A stretch of 64,000 bases of DNA from assembly GCA_016712535.1 (NCBI GenBank), contig JADJQW010000003.1, positions 186,001 through 250,000 of the forward strand, written 5' to 3'. A program made the position numbers and the translations under genes. The stretch is from Flavobacteriales bacterium. GTDB taxonomy: Bacteria > Bacteroidota > Bacteroidia > Flavobacteriales_F > PHOS-HE28. Every line of letters begins with the position of its first letter. The first letter of the stretch is position 1. Under the pieces are notes generated by a model. The model made no database searches. It was given only the letters and a program-made list of their open reading frames with translations, and was not told where the DNA came from. Below, one piece after another: positions 16,120-24,533 of this stretch.

Positions 16120-16416
16120 TCAGGGCAGGTGGGCGATCCGGTCAACGGTCCAGGCTGCGGTGGGCGCGGCGAAGAGCGGCTTCACGGTGGGCCATACTTC
16201 GCTGAAAACATCGCTGGTGCGGTAGCGCTCCAAGTCTTCCGGGCTCTCCCAGTGGCTGTAGGTGAAAAAGATGCGCGGGTCGCTGGTGTCGCGAAGCAGC
16301 TCGAGGTGCGTGCAGCCGGGGAAGGCCCGGATGCGGGGCTTCCACGAATCGAAAAGCTCCAGGAAACGCTCGGCGTTCGATGGTGCGAAGGTCATTTTCA
16401 CGATGCGGACGATCAT
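16120..16416 (-). CDS. ABM-domain monooxygenase-like protein (YgiN-like)
   Basis: 98 aa from ATG 16416. The short alpha/beta dimeric barrel of the antibiotic biosynthesis monooxygenase family is shown by MIVRIVKMTFAP at the N-terminus, F.ELFDSWKPRIRAFPGCTHLELLRD, and FFTYSHWESPEDLERYRTSDVF. Members include quinol monooxygenases and many uncharacterised enzymes that work without cofactor. It lies 29 nt downstream of menE on the same strand, so it is plausibly in the menaquinone operon, which makes a quinol substrate conceivable but unproven. Confidence 0.85.
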   Translation of the reverse strand: MIVRIVKMTFAPSNAERFLELFDSWKPRIRAFPGCTHLELLRDTSDPRIFFTYSHWESPEDLERYRTSDVFSEVWPTVKPLFAAPTAAWTVDRIAHLP

Positions 16417-16445
16417 GCTGCTCTCGATTTCGCTGGCAAGATCGA

Positions 16446-17543
16446 CTACCGAGCACGAATGACCTTCCCGCTCTCCGTCCTTGCGATGCGCCGCAGGGCC
16501 TGCACGCGACGGGGCCATTCGTGCGGATGGAGCACTTCCATGACCTTCTCAAGAACTTCGGGCATCACTTCCTCCTGTGGCCGTTCGGTCTCGAGCACGA
16601 GCATCACGGCTTGGCCGAGCACGGGGTCTGGCACATGGGTGAAGTAGTGCGGGTAGGGGATGGCGCCCGCCGTCTTCGCCTCGAGCTGCTCGGGGAAGAT
16701 CTTCTTGCCACCGCTCAGGATAACGTTGTCGATGCGTCCGAGCCAGCGGAAACGGGTGTCGTCGATCAGCTCCACCAGGTCATTCGTAACGTGCTGTTCA
16801 GTGGTGAGATGCGGGGTGTACACCACGAGGCAGCCGCGCGGGTCGCGGGCGAAGTGGCATGCGCCGAGCGCCGTGAAATGGTCCTCCTGCGCCGGCCCGT
16901 TCAATGGGCGCAAGGCCACGTGCGTCACGGTCTCGGTGCTGCCGTAGCTCTGGAAAACCCGTGCATCGAGCGTGCGGGTGTCTTCCATCAATGCCTCGCT
17001 CACAGGGCCTCCGCCGAGCAGGATCGTCCCGAACTGCCGTTCCACGCGCGCACGGTCCTGCTGGATTGCGCGGTGCAATTGCAGCGGCACCATCGCAACG
17101 AAACGGAATTGGTCCTGGACTTCCAGATTGTCAAGGACGCTACCGCGCGGGTCGATGAGGTGGATGTCGAGTCCCAGCGCGAAGGCCCGAACGAGCATCA
17201 TCTTGCCAGCGATGAACTCGCTCGGAAGGCAATGGAGCACACGGTCGCCAGGCCGCAGGTCGAAGGTGGCGCCTGTTAGCCGCGCGCTCAGCACCAGGTC
17301 GCGGCGGGGAATGTTGAATCGCTTCGGCGGACCGGTGGTGCCGCTCGTTGTTGCTGGCAGCCCTCCGCGCTTCAGCACGAGGTGGAGCAAGGTGTTGAGC
17401 ACCTCACTGTGCCAGTCTGTCCGGCGTTTCTCGCGCAGCTTGTCCACGATGCGGTAGTAGTCGAGGCCCGATAGGTTCATGCCATCGACGGTGATGCGCT
17501 CGAAAGCCTTGACGATGGAAGGATAAGATGCGCGCGCGGCCAT
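16446..17543 (-). CDS. menE: O-succinylbenzoate--CoA ligase
   Basis: 365 aa, ANL superfamily adenylate-forming ligase. The AMP-binding P-loop is TTSGTTGPPK (residues 65-74), followed by GTILLGGGPVSE, FQSYGSTETVTHVA and the hinge region RWLGRIDNVILSGGKKIFPEQLE, with a late catalytic Lys in RIARTESGKVIR. The enzyme activates o-succinylbenzoate with ATP and CoA, the step before ring closure by MenB. It is shorter than generic acyl-CoA ligases, as is usual for Bacteroidota MenE. The ATG overlaps the menC stop (TGATG), and it is the last identifiable men gene of the operon. Confidence 0.95.
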   Translation of the reverse strand: MAARASYPSIVKAFERITVDGMNLSGLDYYRIVDKLREKRRTDWHSEVLNTLLHLVLKRGGLPATTSGTTGPPKRFNIPRRDLVLSARLTGATFDLRPGDRVLHCLPSEFIAGKMMLVRAFALGLDIHLIDPRGSVLDNLEVQDQFRFVAMVPLQLHRAIQQDRARVERQFGTILLGGGPVSEALMEDTRTLDARVFQSYGSTETVTHVALRPLNGPAQEDHFTALGACHFARDPRGCLVVYTPHLTTEQHVTNDLVELIDDTRFRWLGRIDNVILSGGKKIFPEQLEAKTAGAIPYPHYFTHVPDPVLGQAVMLVLETERPQEEVMPEVLEKVMEVLHPHEWPRRVQALRRIARTESGKVIRAR

Positions 17544-18595
17544 CAGTCGAGCATCGATAGGTCCCAGGCCTCTTCTGGACGGTAGCGCAGGAAGCCCTTC
17601 TCAGCGATCAAGGGCGAAGGGATGTTGTTCGTGTACACCTTGCCAGTCCCTAGTCCTTGCGCAGAGCTCACGTTCAAGGTTGCGGTGAATTGCGCGATCG
17701 CATTCAGACCGATGCTGCTCTCGAGGGCTGATGTAATCCACCAGCCGATGCCGCGTGCCTGCGCCAATTCGATCCATTCACGTGCCGCGCCCCAGCCGCC
17801 GACCAGGCTCGGCTTGATCACGATCCACTGCGGCTTCACATGGTCCAGCAGATCCACCTTGGCGTCGCGCGTGTTCAGGCCGATCAGGTCCTCGTCAAGG
17901 GCGATGGGGACCGGTGTGGTGGCGCACAATTCCTCCATCACTTCATAGAGCCCTGGAGGCACTGGTTGCTCAATGCTGTGCACCTCGAGCTCGGCCAGCC
18001 GCTTGAGCACTTCAGGGGCCTGCCGGGCATTGAAGGCGCCGTTGGCATCCACGCGCAAGGTGATGTCGCTGGCGCTGAATTCTTGCCGGACTCCTTTCAG
18101 CAAAGCGAGTTCATCGTCGATGCCGATGGCGCCGATCTTCATCTTCACCGTGGTGCAACCGCTCTCGATCTGCTCGCGGATGCGCTGCTTCATGGTGGAT
18201 CTGTCGCCCATCCAGACGAGGCCATTGATGGGGATGCCGCTTCGGCCCAGCGTGAATTCGGAGGGGAAGAGCGTCTTGGTGCCGCCCGCTTCCAGGTCGC
18301 GCAGGCATTGCTCCACGGCGAAGCGGACGCTCGGAGCATCCACGAGGTCGGTCATCGTGCGTCGTGCCCAGTTGTCGGTGCGCTCACAGAGCTCGGTGAG
18401 CTTCAGTTTCACGTCGGCAGGGAATTCCTTGCTGTGGCCTGGGAAGAGTGCGGCCTCGCCAATGCCTTTCAGCTCCGGGGCTTCTTCATTCCAAGCGATC
18501 AGGTACCAGACCGTGCGCGCATGGATGGGGCCTTTCGACGTGCCGAGCTCGAAGCGCGGGTTCAGCGTGCGTTCGATCCAGCGCGCCTTGATCAT
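17543..18595 (-). CDS. menC: o-Succinylbenzoate synthase
   Basis: 350 aa, enolase superfamily. Visible active-site landmarks: KMKIG (KxK, acid-base lysine), DITLRVDANGAF (metal Asp), HSIEQPVPPG (metal Glu), PIALDEDL (metal Asp) and WIVIKPSLVGG (second catalytic Lys). It dehydrates SHCHC to o-succinylbenzoate. The N-terminal capping domain (LGTSKGPIHARTVWYLI) is intact. It is coupled at both ends: the ATG overlaps the menA stop by 4 nt (18592-18595) and its stop overlaps the menE ATG. Confidence 0.95.
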   Translation of the reverse strand: MIKARWIERTLNPRFELGTSKGPIHARTVWYLIAWNEEAPELKGIGEAALFPGHSKEFPADVKLKLTELCERTDNWARRTMTDLVDAPSVRFAVEQCLRDLEAGGTKTLFPSEFTLGRSGIPINGLVWMGDRSTMKQRIREQIESGCTTVKMKIGAIGIDDELALLKGVRQEFSASDITLRVDANGAFNARQAPEVLKRLAELEVHSIEQPVPPGLYEVMEELCATTPVPIALDEDLIGLNTRDAKVDLLDHVKPQWIVIKPSLVGGWGAAREWIELAQARGIGWWITSALESSIGLNAIAQFTATLNVSSAQGLGTGKVYTNNIPSPLIAEKGFLRYRPEEAWDLSMLD

Positions 18596-19512
18596 GCCGC
18601 AAGGATAAGCCCGGCGCTGAAGGCGAGCGCCATGAAGAAGGTGGTGAGCGCGAGCTTCTTCAACTGCGGGTCGAGCGAGGCGGGATCATGCGCGCGCAGG
18701 ACGCTGCGCAGGTGGGTGCCGAGTGCAGGCAGGGTGATCAACCAGCCCCATTGCGGCATCGCGCGGAAAGTGAGCGCGGTGAATGCGATCAGGGCGATCA
18801 GGCCGCTGGCGATGAGGATTCCGTGGTAGCCCTTGGCGGCATCGAAACCGAGGCGCACGGCCATGGTGATCTTCCCGCTGGCCTTGTCGTTCTTGATGTC
18901 GCGCAGGTTGTTCACGTTGAGCACGCCTGCGCTGAAGCAGCCGAAAGCGATGGCGGGCAACAGGATGATGGGCTCAATATGCCTCGCGTGCAGGAACACG
19001 GTGCCGCACACGCCCACGATGCCGAAGAAGAGGAAGACGCTCAGATCCCCTAGGCCGGCATAGCCGTACGGATTCCTGCCGAAAGTGTACTTCACCGCAG
19101 CGCTGATGGCGAGCAGTCCCAGCAGCAGGAAGGCTAGCGTGGTGACGGAGAAGCCGAGAGCCGTGACGATGAGCGTTATGCCGGAAGTGAACGCGAGCGC
19201 GCCGCAGACGATCATCGCGCGCTTCATCTGCGCGGGCGTTATCGCGCCGCTCTGCACCGCGCGCTGTGGCCCGACTCGTTCGGCATTATCAGTGCCGTGC
19301 TGATGATCGCCGAGGTCGTTGGCAAGGTTGCTCAGGATCTGCAGGAGTATGGCGGTGAGGAGGGCGAGGGTGAGCACGGATTCCGAGAAGTGCCCCGGCC
19401 CTGTCCGATACTCGAAGTCGAAGGCCAATACGCTGCCCACGATGATGCTGCTCACCGCCAAGGGCAGCGTGCGCAGGCGGAAGGCGGAGAGCCAGTGCTT
19501 CAGGTCAGCCAT
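18592..19512 (-). CDS. menA: 1,4-dihydroxy-2-naphthoate polyprenyltransferase
   Basis: 306 aa, UbiA-type integral membrane prenyltransferase with about eight or nine helices. The first Asp-rich motif is NLANDLGDHQHGTD (Asn65-Asp75) followed by the MenA-type RVGPQRAVQSG; the second is NNLRDIKNDKASGK near residue 205. It attaches a polyprenyl chain to DHNA in the inner membrane, giving demethylmenaquinone. A single nucleotide separates it from the menD stop. Its own stop overlaps menC by 4 nt. Confidence 0.95.
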   Translation of the reverse strand: MADLKHWLSAFRLRTLPLAVSSIIVGSVLAFDFEYRTGPGHFSESVLTLALLTAILLQILSNLANDLGDHQHGTDNAERVGPQRAVQSGAITPAQMKRAMIVCGALAFTSGITLIVTALGFSVTTLAFLLLGLLAISAAVKYTFGRNPYGYAGLGDLSVFLFFGIVGVCGTVFLHARHIEPIILLPAIAFGCFSAGVLNVNNLRDIKNDKASGKITMAVRLGFDAAKGYHGILIASGLIALIAFTALTFRAMPQWGWLITLPALGTHLRSVLRAHDPASLDPQLKKLALTTFFMALAFSAGLILAA

Positions 19513-19513
19513 C

Positions 19514-21196
19514 TCAAGCGCGCAGCTTCTTGAAATACTCCCGAAGCACCTTCGGGCTCAGCTCCGCATCCGTGCGCACCACAAGCACTCCAGGCTTAAT
19601 GTGCTCGCCATAGAGCCATTCCAACGCTCTCTGCAACGCGCCTTCATCCTTCGCTTCCATCCACGGCAGCTCGTAACTCTTCACCAGCGCGAGCGGATCG
19701 CGGCCGTGCGGCGCCTCGAACCATTTCAGCAATTCGGGATGCGTGTCCGGCCCTTCGATGTATCGGAAGATGTTGCCGCCGCCGTTGTCGATGATGATGA
19801 TGCGCAAGGCAGGGGAGATGTGCGCGTTCCAGAAGGCATTGCTGTCGTAGAGGAAGGCCGTGTCGCCCGTGATCAGCGTGGTGGGCCGCTGCGAAGCGAA
19901 GGCGCTGCCCACCGCCGTGCTCGTGCAGCCATCGATGCCGCTGGTGCCGCGGTTACTGAACCAGCGCAGCCCAGGCTTTCGGTCGAACAGCTGCGCGTAA
20001 CGCGCCGGCGTGCTGTTGGCCAGGTGCACATCGCTGCCCTCGGGGATCCGCGCAAGGATGGCCTCGAAGGCTTTCAGGTCGCACCAAGGCGTATCACTGA
20101 GGATGGCATCGTGCTTCCTTCTTTCCCGGTCATCCACCATGCGCCACGCCTCGCCATAGATGCTCTCGCCGCCGATCACGCTTCCGGTCAGCTGCGCGAA
20201 GAAAACCTCGGGAGAGACCGCGATATCGTGCGTGAGGCTCTGATAGGTGTCGTAATGGCGCTGCCCGAGGTCGATGTTCCAATGCTGAGCGGTCTTCCAT
20301 GCGCGCAGGAGGCCTTTGATGCGTTTGCTCACCACGGCCCCGCCGAACGTGATCAGCAAGTCCGGCTTAAGGTCAGGTTCATTCGCGGCATTGACGCCTT
20401 CTATCGCGCGGTCGATGCAGGTGATGAAGGCGGCATCGTCCAGGTTGCTGGTGGCCTCGGTCATCACGGTCACCTGCGGCAAGGAGGCGAGCTGCATGAG
20501 CTGCTTCTTCAAGCCTTCGCTCCAGATGCCCTGGCCCGCCAGCACCATCACCTTCTTGCAGGAGCTCAATTGGCCGACGAGCCAGCGCGCATGCTCAGGC
20601 AGGATGAAGGGCTCGGTCATCACCTGTGCGATGACTTTCGTATCCCCGACGTGATCGACAGTGTTGTACAGCGGTTCTGCGAAGGGCACGTTCACATGCA
20701 CCGGACCGGGAACGGGGAGGAGCGTGGCGTCGATGGCTTCGTTGATCAAGCGACCGCAATGCCAGCGAGCCAGATCATCGCTTGCGAGCCTCGGCAGCTG
20801 CACGCTCTTCTTCATGTGCAGCGCAAGCACGCCTTGTTGGCGGATGGCCTGCCCTTCGCCCTGATCCACCCATTCCTCCGGTCGATCGGCTGTGATCACC
20901 AGCAACGGCACGCGCTGATAGAAAGCCTCAGCGATCGCGGGACCATAATCCAAGACGGCGCTGCCGCTGGTGCAGATCATCGCGACCGGAGCGTGGAGCT
21001 GCTGCGCCATGCCCAGAGCGAAGAAGGCCGCGCTGCGCTCATCGATGACCTGCAGGCACTGCATGCCCTCAAGCTTGCTGAAGGCGACTACCAGCGGGGC
21101 GCTGCGCGATCCAGGGCTGATCACCGCGTGGCGGATGCCCTTGGCCAAGCAGAGCCGCGCGAGTTCCGCAGCGGCTGGGTGATCAGATGTCGTCAT
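19514..21196 (-). CDS. menD: SEPHCHC synthase (menaquinone biosynthesis MenD)
   Basis: 560 aa, thiamine-diphosphate enzyme. Conserved landmarks: HAVISPGSRSAPLVVAF (residues ~23-39), DERSAAFFALGMAQ with the cofactor-activating Glu, CTSGSAVLDYGPAIAEAFYQRVPLLVITADRP, and the ThDP/Mg region FSNRGTSGIDGCTSTAVGSAF ... LITGDTAFLYDSNAFWN ... IIDNGGGNIFRYI. It condenses isochorismate with 2-oxoglutarate. It follows menF by 19 nt and precedes menA by 1 nt. Length is in the usual range. Confidence 0.97.
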   Translation of the reverse strand: MTTSDHPAAAELARLCLAKGIRHAVISPGSRSAPLVVAFSKLEGMQCLQVIDERSAAFFALGMAQQLHAPVAMICTSGSAVLDYGPAIAEAFYQRVPLLVITADRPEEWVDQGEGQAIRQQGVLALHMKKSVQLPRLASDDLARWHCGRLINEAIDATLLPVPGPVHVNVPFAEPLYNTVDHVGDTKVIAQVMTEPFILPEHARWLVGQLSSCKKVMVLAGQGIWSEGLKKQLMQLASLPQVTVMTEATSNLDDAAFITCIDRAIEGVNAANEPDLKPDLLITFGGAVVSKRIKGLLRAWKTAQHWNIDLGQRHYDTYQSLTHDIAVSPEVFFAQLTGSVIGGESIYGEAWRMVDDRERRKHDAILSDTPWCDLKAFEAILARIPEGSDVHLANSTPARYAQLFDRKPGLRWFSNRGTSGIDGCTSTAVGSAFASQRPTTLITGDTAFLYDSNAFWNAHISPALRIIIIDNGGGNIFRYIEGPDTHPELLKWFEAPHGRDPLALVKSYELPWMEAKDEGALQRALEWLYGEHIKPGVLVVRTDAELSPKVLREYFKKLRA

Positions 21197-21215
21197 GCTG
21201 ATTGTGGCGCCTAAG

Positions 21216-22322
21216 CTACCGGCGGTTGCCGAGCTCTTCGATCAAGCTGAGCCAGGATCGTGCCTTCAGCTCCACTTCGTTGCACTCGGCTTCGGGGTCC
21301 GAAGAGCCGGTGATGCCTGCGCCGACATGAACCAATGCGCTCTGTCCGGCGATCTCCATGCATCTGATGTTCACGAAGAGGTGAGCCTGTTCCGCCTCCA
21401 CCGGACCCCAATAGCCAGCGTACAGCGATCGGGGCCTTGGTTCCAGTGCACGGATCTGCTCAAAGGCCTCGGAAGCGGGCTTGCCGCCAACTGCTGGTGT
21501 GGGGTGCAGGGCCGCAGCGAGGCGAAGCGCGTCTTGCTGTTCACTGATCGCCGTGATCCGTGTATGAAGGTGCGCCAGGTTCGCAGAGCGTTTCACAGCC
21601 GGTTCATCCACCCGCACTTCGCGGGCCCCGTTAGCCAGCAGGCAATCGGCGATCTCTGCGGTGACGATCCGCTGCTCCTCGCGCTCCTTTTCGCCCCAAG
21701 CCTCCGCGGTTCCTGGAGCGAGGGAAGCGGGCAAGGTGCCGGCAAGGGAGTCCGCTTCTATCCGGTTCCTTTCAGCGCTGATCAAGCGTTCCGGTGTGGC
21801 GCCGAGCCATTTTCCGAAGCGGTTGGTGCGCGCCAAGGCAACGAAGGTCGATGGGTAAGCGGCGCATGCGGCTTGGAACAAGGCCCCTGTCGTCACGTGG
21901 CCCAATTCTGTTGCGATGGTCCTGGCTAGCACCACTTTCTGCAGGTGACCGGTTCGGATCGCGTTGATGGACTGCGCTACCGCGTTGCGGTATCCTGCGC
22001 GATCAAGGCCGCGGACCAGCGTATGCTCTCGTCCGTCGGTTCGTTCCGCGATTCCGCTCAGAGTCGCACGGTCTTCATCGATCGCAAGGACTATGTCCGG
22101 ATTGATGCAGAGCACGGGTCCTTCGGCCGGGTCGAACGGAGCAAGCACGAAGCACTGCTGGCCTGGATGCGGTGTCTGCAATTCCGCGCTGTGCTGCACG
22201 TAGGCGCGCGCATCTTCCCCGGGCAGCCGGAAAGCAGCGAACGTGGCCTTGCGGCGAATCAGCTCATCGATCAGCGCGGTACCGGTCAATGCCGTTCGAT
22301 GATCAGGTTGGTGAGACGGCAT
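21216..22322 (-). CDS. menF: Isochorismate synthase
   Basis: About 368 aa of the chorismate-binding family. Motifs: KVVLARTIATELG, FVALARTNRFGKWLGATPERLI, ADSLAGTLPAS, then AALHPTPAVGGKPASEAFEQIRALEPRPRSLYAGYWGPV and the C-terminal VHVGAGITGSSDPEAECNEVELKARS. This is the salicylate/isochorismate synthase pattern that commits chorismate to menaquinone. Start is uncertain: ATG 22322 (or 22331) overlaps the thioesterase by over 30 nt, whereas a TTG at 22289 would overlap its stop by 4 nt and give the short N-terminus usual for this group. Second gene of the operon. Confidence 0.92.
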   Translation of the reverse strand: MPSHQPDHRTALTGTALIDELIRRKATFAAFRLPGEDARAYVQHSAELQTPHPGQQCFVLAPFDPAEGPVLCINPDIVLAIDEDRATLSGIAERTDGREHTLVRGLDRAGYRNAVAQSINAIRTGHLQKVVLARTIATELGHVTTGALFQAACAAYPSTFVALARTNRFGKWLGATPERLISAERNRIEADSLAGTLPASLAPGTAEAWGEKEREEQRIVTAEIADCLLANGAREVRVDEPAVKRSANLAHLHTRITAISEQQDALRLAAALHPTPAVGGKPASEAFEQIRALEPRPRSLYAGYWGPVEAEQAHLFVNIRCMEIAGQSALVHVGAGITGSSDPEAECNEVELKARSWLSLIEELGNRR

Positions 22323-22705
22323 GCAGCACAAAGTTCTCCGGCCTCATTCCTTACCTTGATGTCCCACACATGCGTGGTCCGGCCCTTATGCAGCAGATCG
22401 CCGGTGGCGGTCACCATGCCCGAGCGGACGCCCTTCAGATGATTCACGTTCAATTCTATGCCAACGGTGTCCTTGCCTTCCACGCCTACGATCAGCGCAG
22501 AGCCAACGCTTCCTAAGGTCTCGGCCAGGGCAGCAGTGGCACCGCCATGCAACAGGCCCATGGGCTGCACCGTGCGCCAGTCAACAGGCATGGTGGCGCA
22601 AAGGTGGCCGCTCATGTCCACGCTGAAGCGAATGCCCAAGTGTGATACGAGGGTCTTTCCGCCGAGAGAATTCGCTTGCTCGGCTTGTTGCACGGTGAAC
22701 GCCAT
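22286..22705 (-). CDS. Hotdog-fold thioesterase, likely DHNA-CoA hydrolase
   Basis: 139 aa from ATG 22705. PaaI/YbdB-type hotdog thioesterase: NSLGGKTLVSHLGIRFS, VDWRTVQPMGLLHGGATAALAETLGS (the HGG turn followed by the catalytic Glu-containing helix), and VGIELNVNHLKGVRSGMVTATGDLLHKGRTTHVWDIKV. Menaquinone operons often carry such a protein as the DHNA-CoA thioesterase (MenI role), and its place as first gene of this men operon supports that reading; activity is inferred only. The minus-strand frame is open far upstream, but the extension overlaps the divergent regulator gene and is not credible. Confidence 0.85.
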   Translation of the reverse strand: MAFTVQQAEQANSLGGKTLVSHLGIRFSVDMSGHLCATMPVDWRTVQPMGLLHGGATAALAETLGSVGSALIVGVEGKDTVGIELNVNHLKGVRSGMVTATGDLLHKGRTTHVWDIKVRNEAGELCAACRLTNLIIERH

Positions 22706-22756
22706 GCGCCAAAAGTACCTGCCTTCCGGTAGGCCGTGCCGGACCATCTTTGCGGC
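22706..22756. promoter_or_regulatory. Divergent promoter region of men operon and OmpR-type regulator
   Basis: On the minus strand TACTTTTG (22717-22710) matches the Bacteroidota -7 consensus TAnnTTTG and ends 4 nt before the thioesterase ATG. On the plus strand CATCTTTG (22745-22752) ends 4 nt before the response-regulator ATG. Both transcripts would be nearly leaderless and the two -33 regions overlap. Confidence 0.55.
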
Positions 22757-23446
22757 ATGGCCAATGCGCGCATCCTGTTGGTTGAGGACGAGCCCACGCT
22801 CAGGAGCACGCTCAGGCTGAACCTGGAATTGGAGGGCTACGCGGTCACAGCGGCGCAAACAGGCCCAGAGGCACTGGAGCGCCTGCGCGGGGCGCATTTC
22901 GATGCCGTGATCATGGATGTGATGCTGCCTGGAATCGATGGTTTCAATGTGATCGAGACGATCAGGTTGGAAGGGAATAAGGTGCCCGTGCTCTTCCTTA
23001 CTGCCCGCACGGCGACTGATGATAGGATCCGCGGACTTCGCGTCGGGGATGATCATCTGGGCAAACCTTTCGACCTGACCGAACTGCTGCTCCGATTGGG
23101 GAAGCTTGTTGCCCGAACGGGCGCTCATCAGAAGGAAGGTCTGGACACTTTCACATTCGGTGGCGGCAGCATCAATTTCACGGCGTTCGAAGCTGTGGGC
23201 ACGAATGGGACCACCTATCAGCTCACCTATCGTGAAGCCTTGCTCTTGCGACTGCTCGTTGAAAAGGCGGGTGAGGTGGTCTCTCGGGAGGAGATCCTGC
23301 GGAAAGTTTGGGGCTATAATGTCTTCCCGACCACTCGGACAATCGACAATTTCATTGTAGCCTTCAGGAAGTACTTCGAGCCGGACTCCCGGATTCCCAG
23401 GCACTTCCACTCCGTAAGAGGGGTGGGCTACAAGTTCGTACCCTGA
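22757..23446 (+). CDS. OmpR-family response regulator transcription factor
   Basis: 229 aa from ATG 22757. Receiver domain: ILLVEDE at the N-terminus, phospho-acceptor Asp54 (AVIMDVMLPGIDGF), FLTARTA (Thr switch) and LGKPFDL (Lys). The alpha4-beta5 region reads GLRVGDDHLGKPF, one residue shorter than the common GADDY form. The C-terminal winged helix (LTYREALLLRLLVEKAGEVVSREEILRKVWG ... TRTIDNFIVAFRKYFEPD ... VRGVGYKFVP) is intact. No histidine kinase lies beside it, so it is an orphan here. Divergent from the menaquinone operon. Confidence 0.93.
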   Translation: MANARILLVEDEPTLRSTLRLNLELEGYAVTAAQTGPEALERLRGAHFDAVIMDVMLPGIDGFNVIETIRLEGNKVPVLFLTARTATDDRIRGLRVGDDHLGKPFDLTELLLRLGKLVARTGAHQKEGLDTFTFGGGSINFTAFEAVGTNGTTYQLTYREALLLRLLVEKAGEVVSREEILRKVWGYNVFPTTRTIDNFIVAFRKYFEPDSRIPRHFHSVRGVGYKFVP

Positions 23447-23558
23447 ATTTTCCAGGCGCACCGGCAACCCATTCGGCCGGGCACCGTCTTCTTCCCAACC
23501 AAGGTCGTTCTTCCTGACTTTGGGCTGGTTCCAATCATTCCTTGCAGGTTTACCGCGC

Positions 23559-23582
23559 AGGGGTCCTTTCCAAAGGGCCCCT
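23559..23582 (+). terminator. Probable terminator after response regulator
   Basis: AGGGGTCCTTT pairs with AAAGGGCCCCT (one G-T pair), followed by GTTCGGTTTCC. It lies 112 nt past the stop, in the spacer before the T9SS protein gene. Confidence 0.55.
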
Positions 23583-23711
23583 GTTCGGTTTCCAAGGGGT
23601 TTCATAATCTGTCAGCATTTCGGCTTCATCAAGAGCTTGCAGCCTATGAAGCACTCACCTATCTTGCGGCGGCTTTACCACTTGACAGCCAACACACTCA
23701 TCCGTTCCCAA

Positions 23712-24479
23712 ATGAAACTACGCTCCGCACTCACCGCGATGATCGCCGCTGCCACCATCGCACCGGCCGCATCGCAAGGCACGGTCGACATCGGCCTTTT
23801 CCGCAACGGCGATAAGCTCGAAGTGCGCATTCGCCCAACGGAGAATTTCAATGGCATCGTTTCCAGCATCGTGTTCGCCGTGCGCTGGGACCGCAATTCC
23901 GGTGCGAGCTTGGGCACGCTGACCCAAGCAGGAGCTCCTGCGCAGTTCCTGCCGCTGGCGAAGAGCGGGGCCGTGCGCGAGCACGGCGCGTTCAACTATC
24001 AGGTCTATGCTGGCTTTGGAATGCTCCCGCTCATGGAACTGGAGACATCCTTGGCTGCGGGCAGTGAAACCGTGATCGCTACGCTGCCTGTGACCGGCAA
24101 GGGTGAGTTCGAGATCGTGAACGATGCATTCACCGCGGAAGCAGTGAACAACGCGGACTATTACATCTCGCTCGGTGGCCGCGATGTAACCGGCAGCATC
24201 TATAAGGGCTTGGCCACGGCCGAAGAGGATGGCAGCGTGAGCATCCTCCCTAACCCCAACAATGGCCAGTTCACCTTCTCCTTCTCGGTCGGCTCGGCGA
24301 CGGATGTGACGATTGAGGTGGTCAATGCCTTGGGCCAGGTTGTCTTCAACGACATGCTTCGCAACTTCGAGGGAACCTACCGTAAGGAGATGGACCTCAC
24401 CAGCATGAGCAACGGCGTCTACTATCTGAAGATTAAGCGCAACGGGGAAACCTCGACGCACAAGATCGTTTACCGGTAG
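23712..24479 (+). CDS. Secreted protein with T9SS type A sorting domain
   Basis: 255 aa from ATG 23712, which gives a clean signal peptide (LTAMIAAATIAPAASQG). The middle (GTVDIGLFRNGDKLEVRIRPTENFNGIVSSIVFAVRWD) looks like a beta-sandwich of unknown role. The last ~75 residues are a type A T9SS C-terminal domain: ILPNPNNGQFTFSF, DVTIEVVNALGQVVF, LTSMSNGVYYLKIKRNG and the final KIVYR. The cargo is exported by the Sec system, then across the outer membrane by T9SS. An in-frame ATG at 23646 would add 22 residues and is less suitable. Single gene with its own strong terminator. Confidence 0.88.
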   Translation: MKLRSALTAMIAAATIAPAASQGTVDIGLFRNGDKLEVRIRPTENFNGIVSSIVFAVRWDRNSGASLGTLTQAGAPAQFLPLAKSGAVREHGAFNYQVYAGFGMLPLMELETSLAAGSETVIATLPVTGKGEFEIVNDAFTAEAVNNADYYISLGGRDVTGSIYKGLATAEEDGSVSILPNPNNGQFTFSFSVGSATDVTIEVVNALGQVVFNDMLRNFEGTYRKEMDLTSMSNGVYYLKIKRNGETSTHKIVYR

Positions 24480-24502
24480 TCCGCTCAATCGGATTCTGAG
24501 GG

Positions 24503-24526
24503 AACAGGGGGCTTCGGCCCCCTGTT
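24503..24526 (+). terminator. Intrinsic terminator of T9SS cargo gene
   Basis: AACAGGGGGC and GCCCCCTGTT form a perfect 10-bp stem closed by a TTCG tetraloop, followed by TCTTTG. It sits 23 nt after the stop, and 8 nt before the end of the convergent nuclease gene, so it may work on both strands. Confidence 0.9.
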
Positions 24527-24533
24527 TCTTTGC

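Noticed and set aside
19319..21214. Long plus-strand open frame of 631 codons opposite menD
   Set aside because: It is antisense to an intact menD with all ThDP motifs, is Arg/His/Gln-rich and has no family features; high GC makes such frames common. The same applies to 4261-5553, 28038-29525 and 38903-40597 on the minus strand.
22706..23605. N-terminal extension of the thioesterase to 23605
   Set aside because: The extra 300 residues are the antisense of the OmpR-type regulator, and the 139-aa version has the normal family length and a promoter box.
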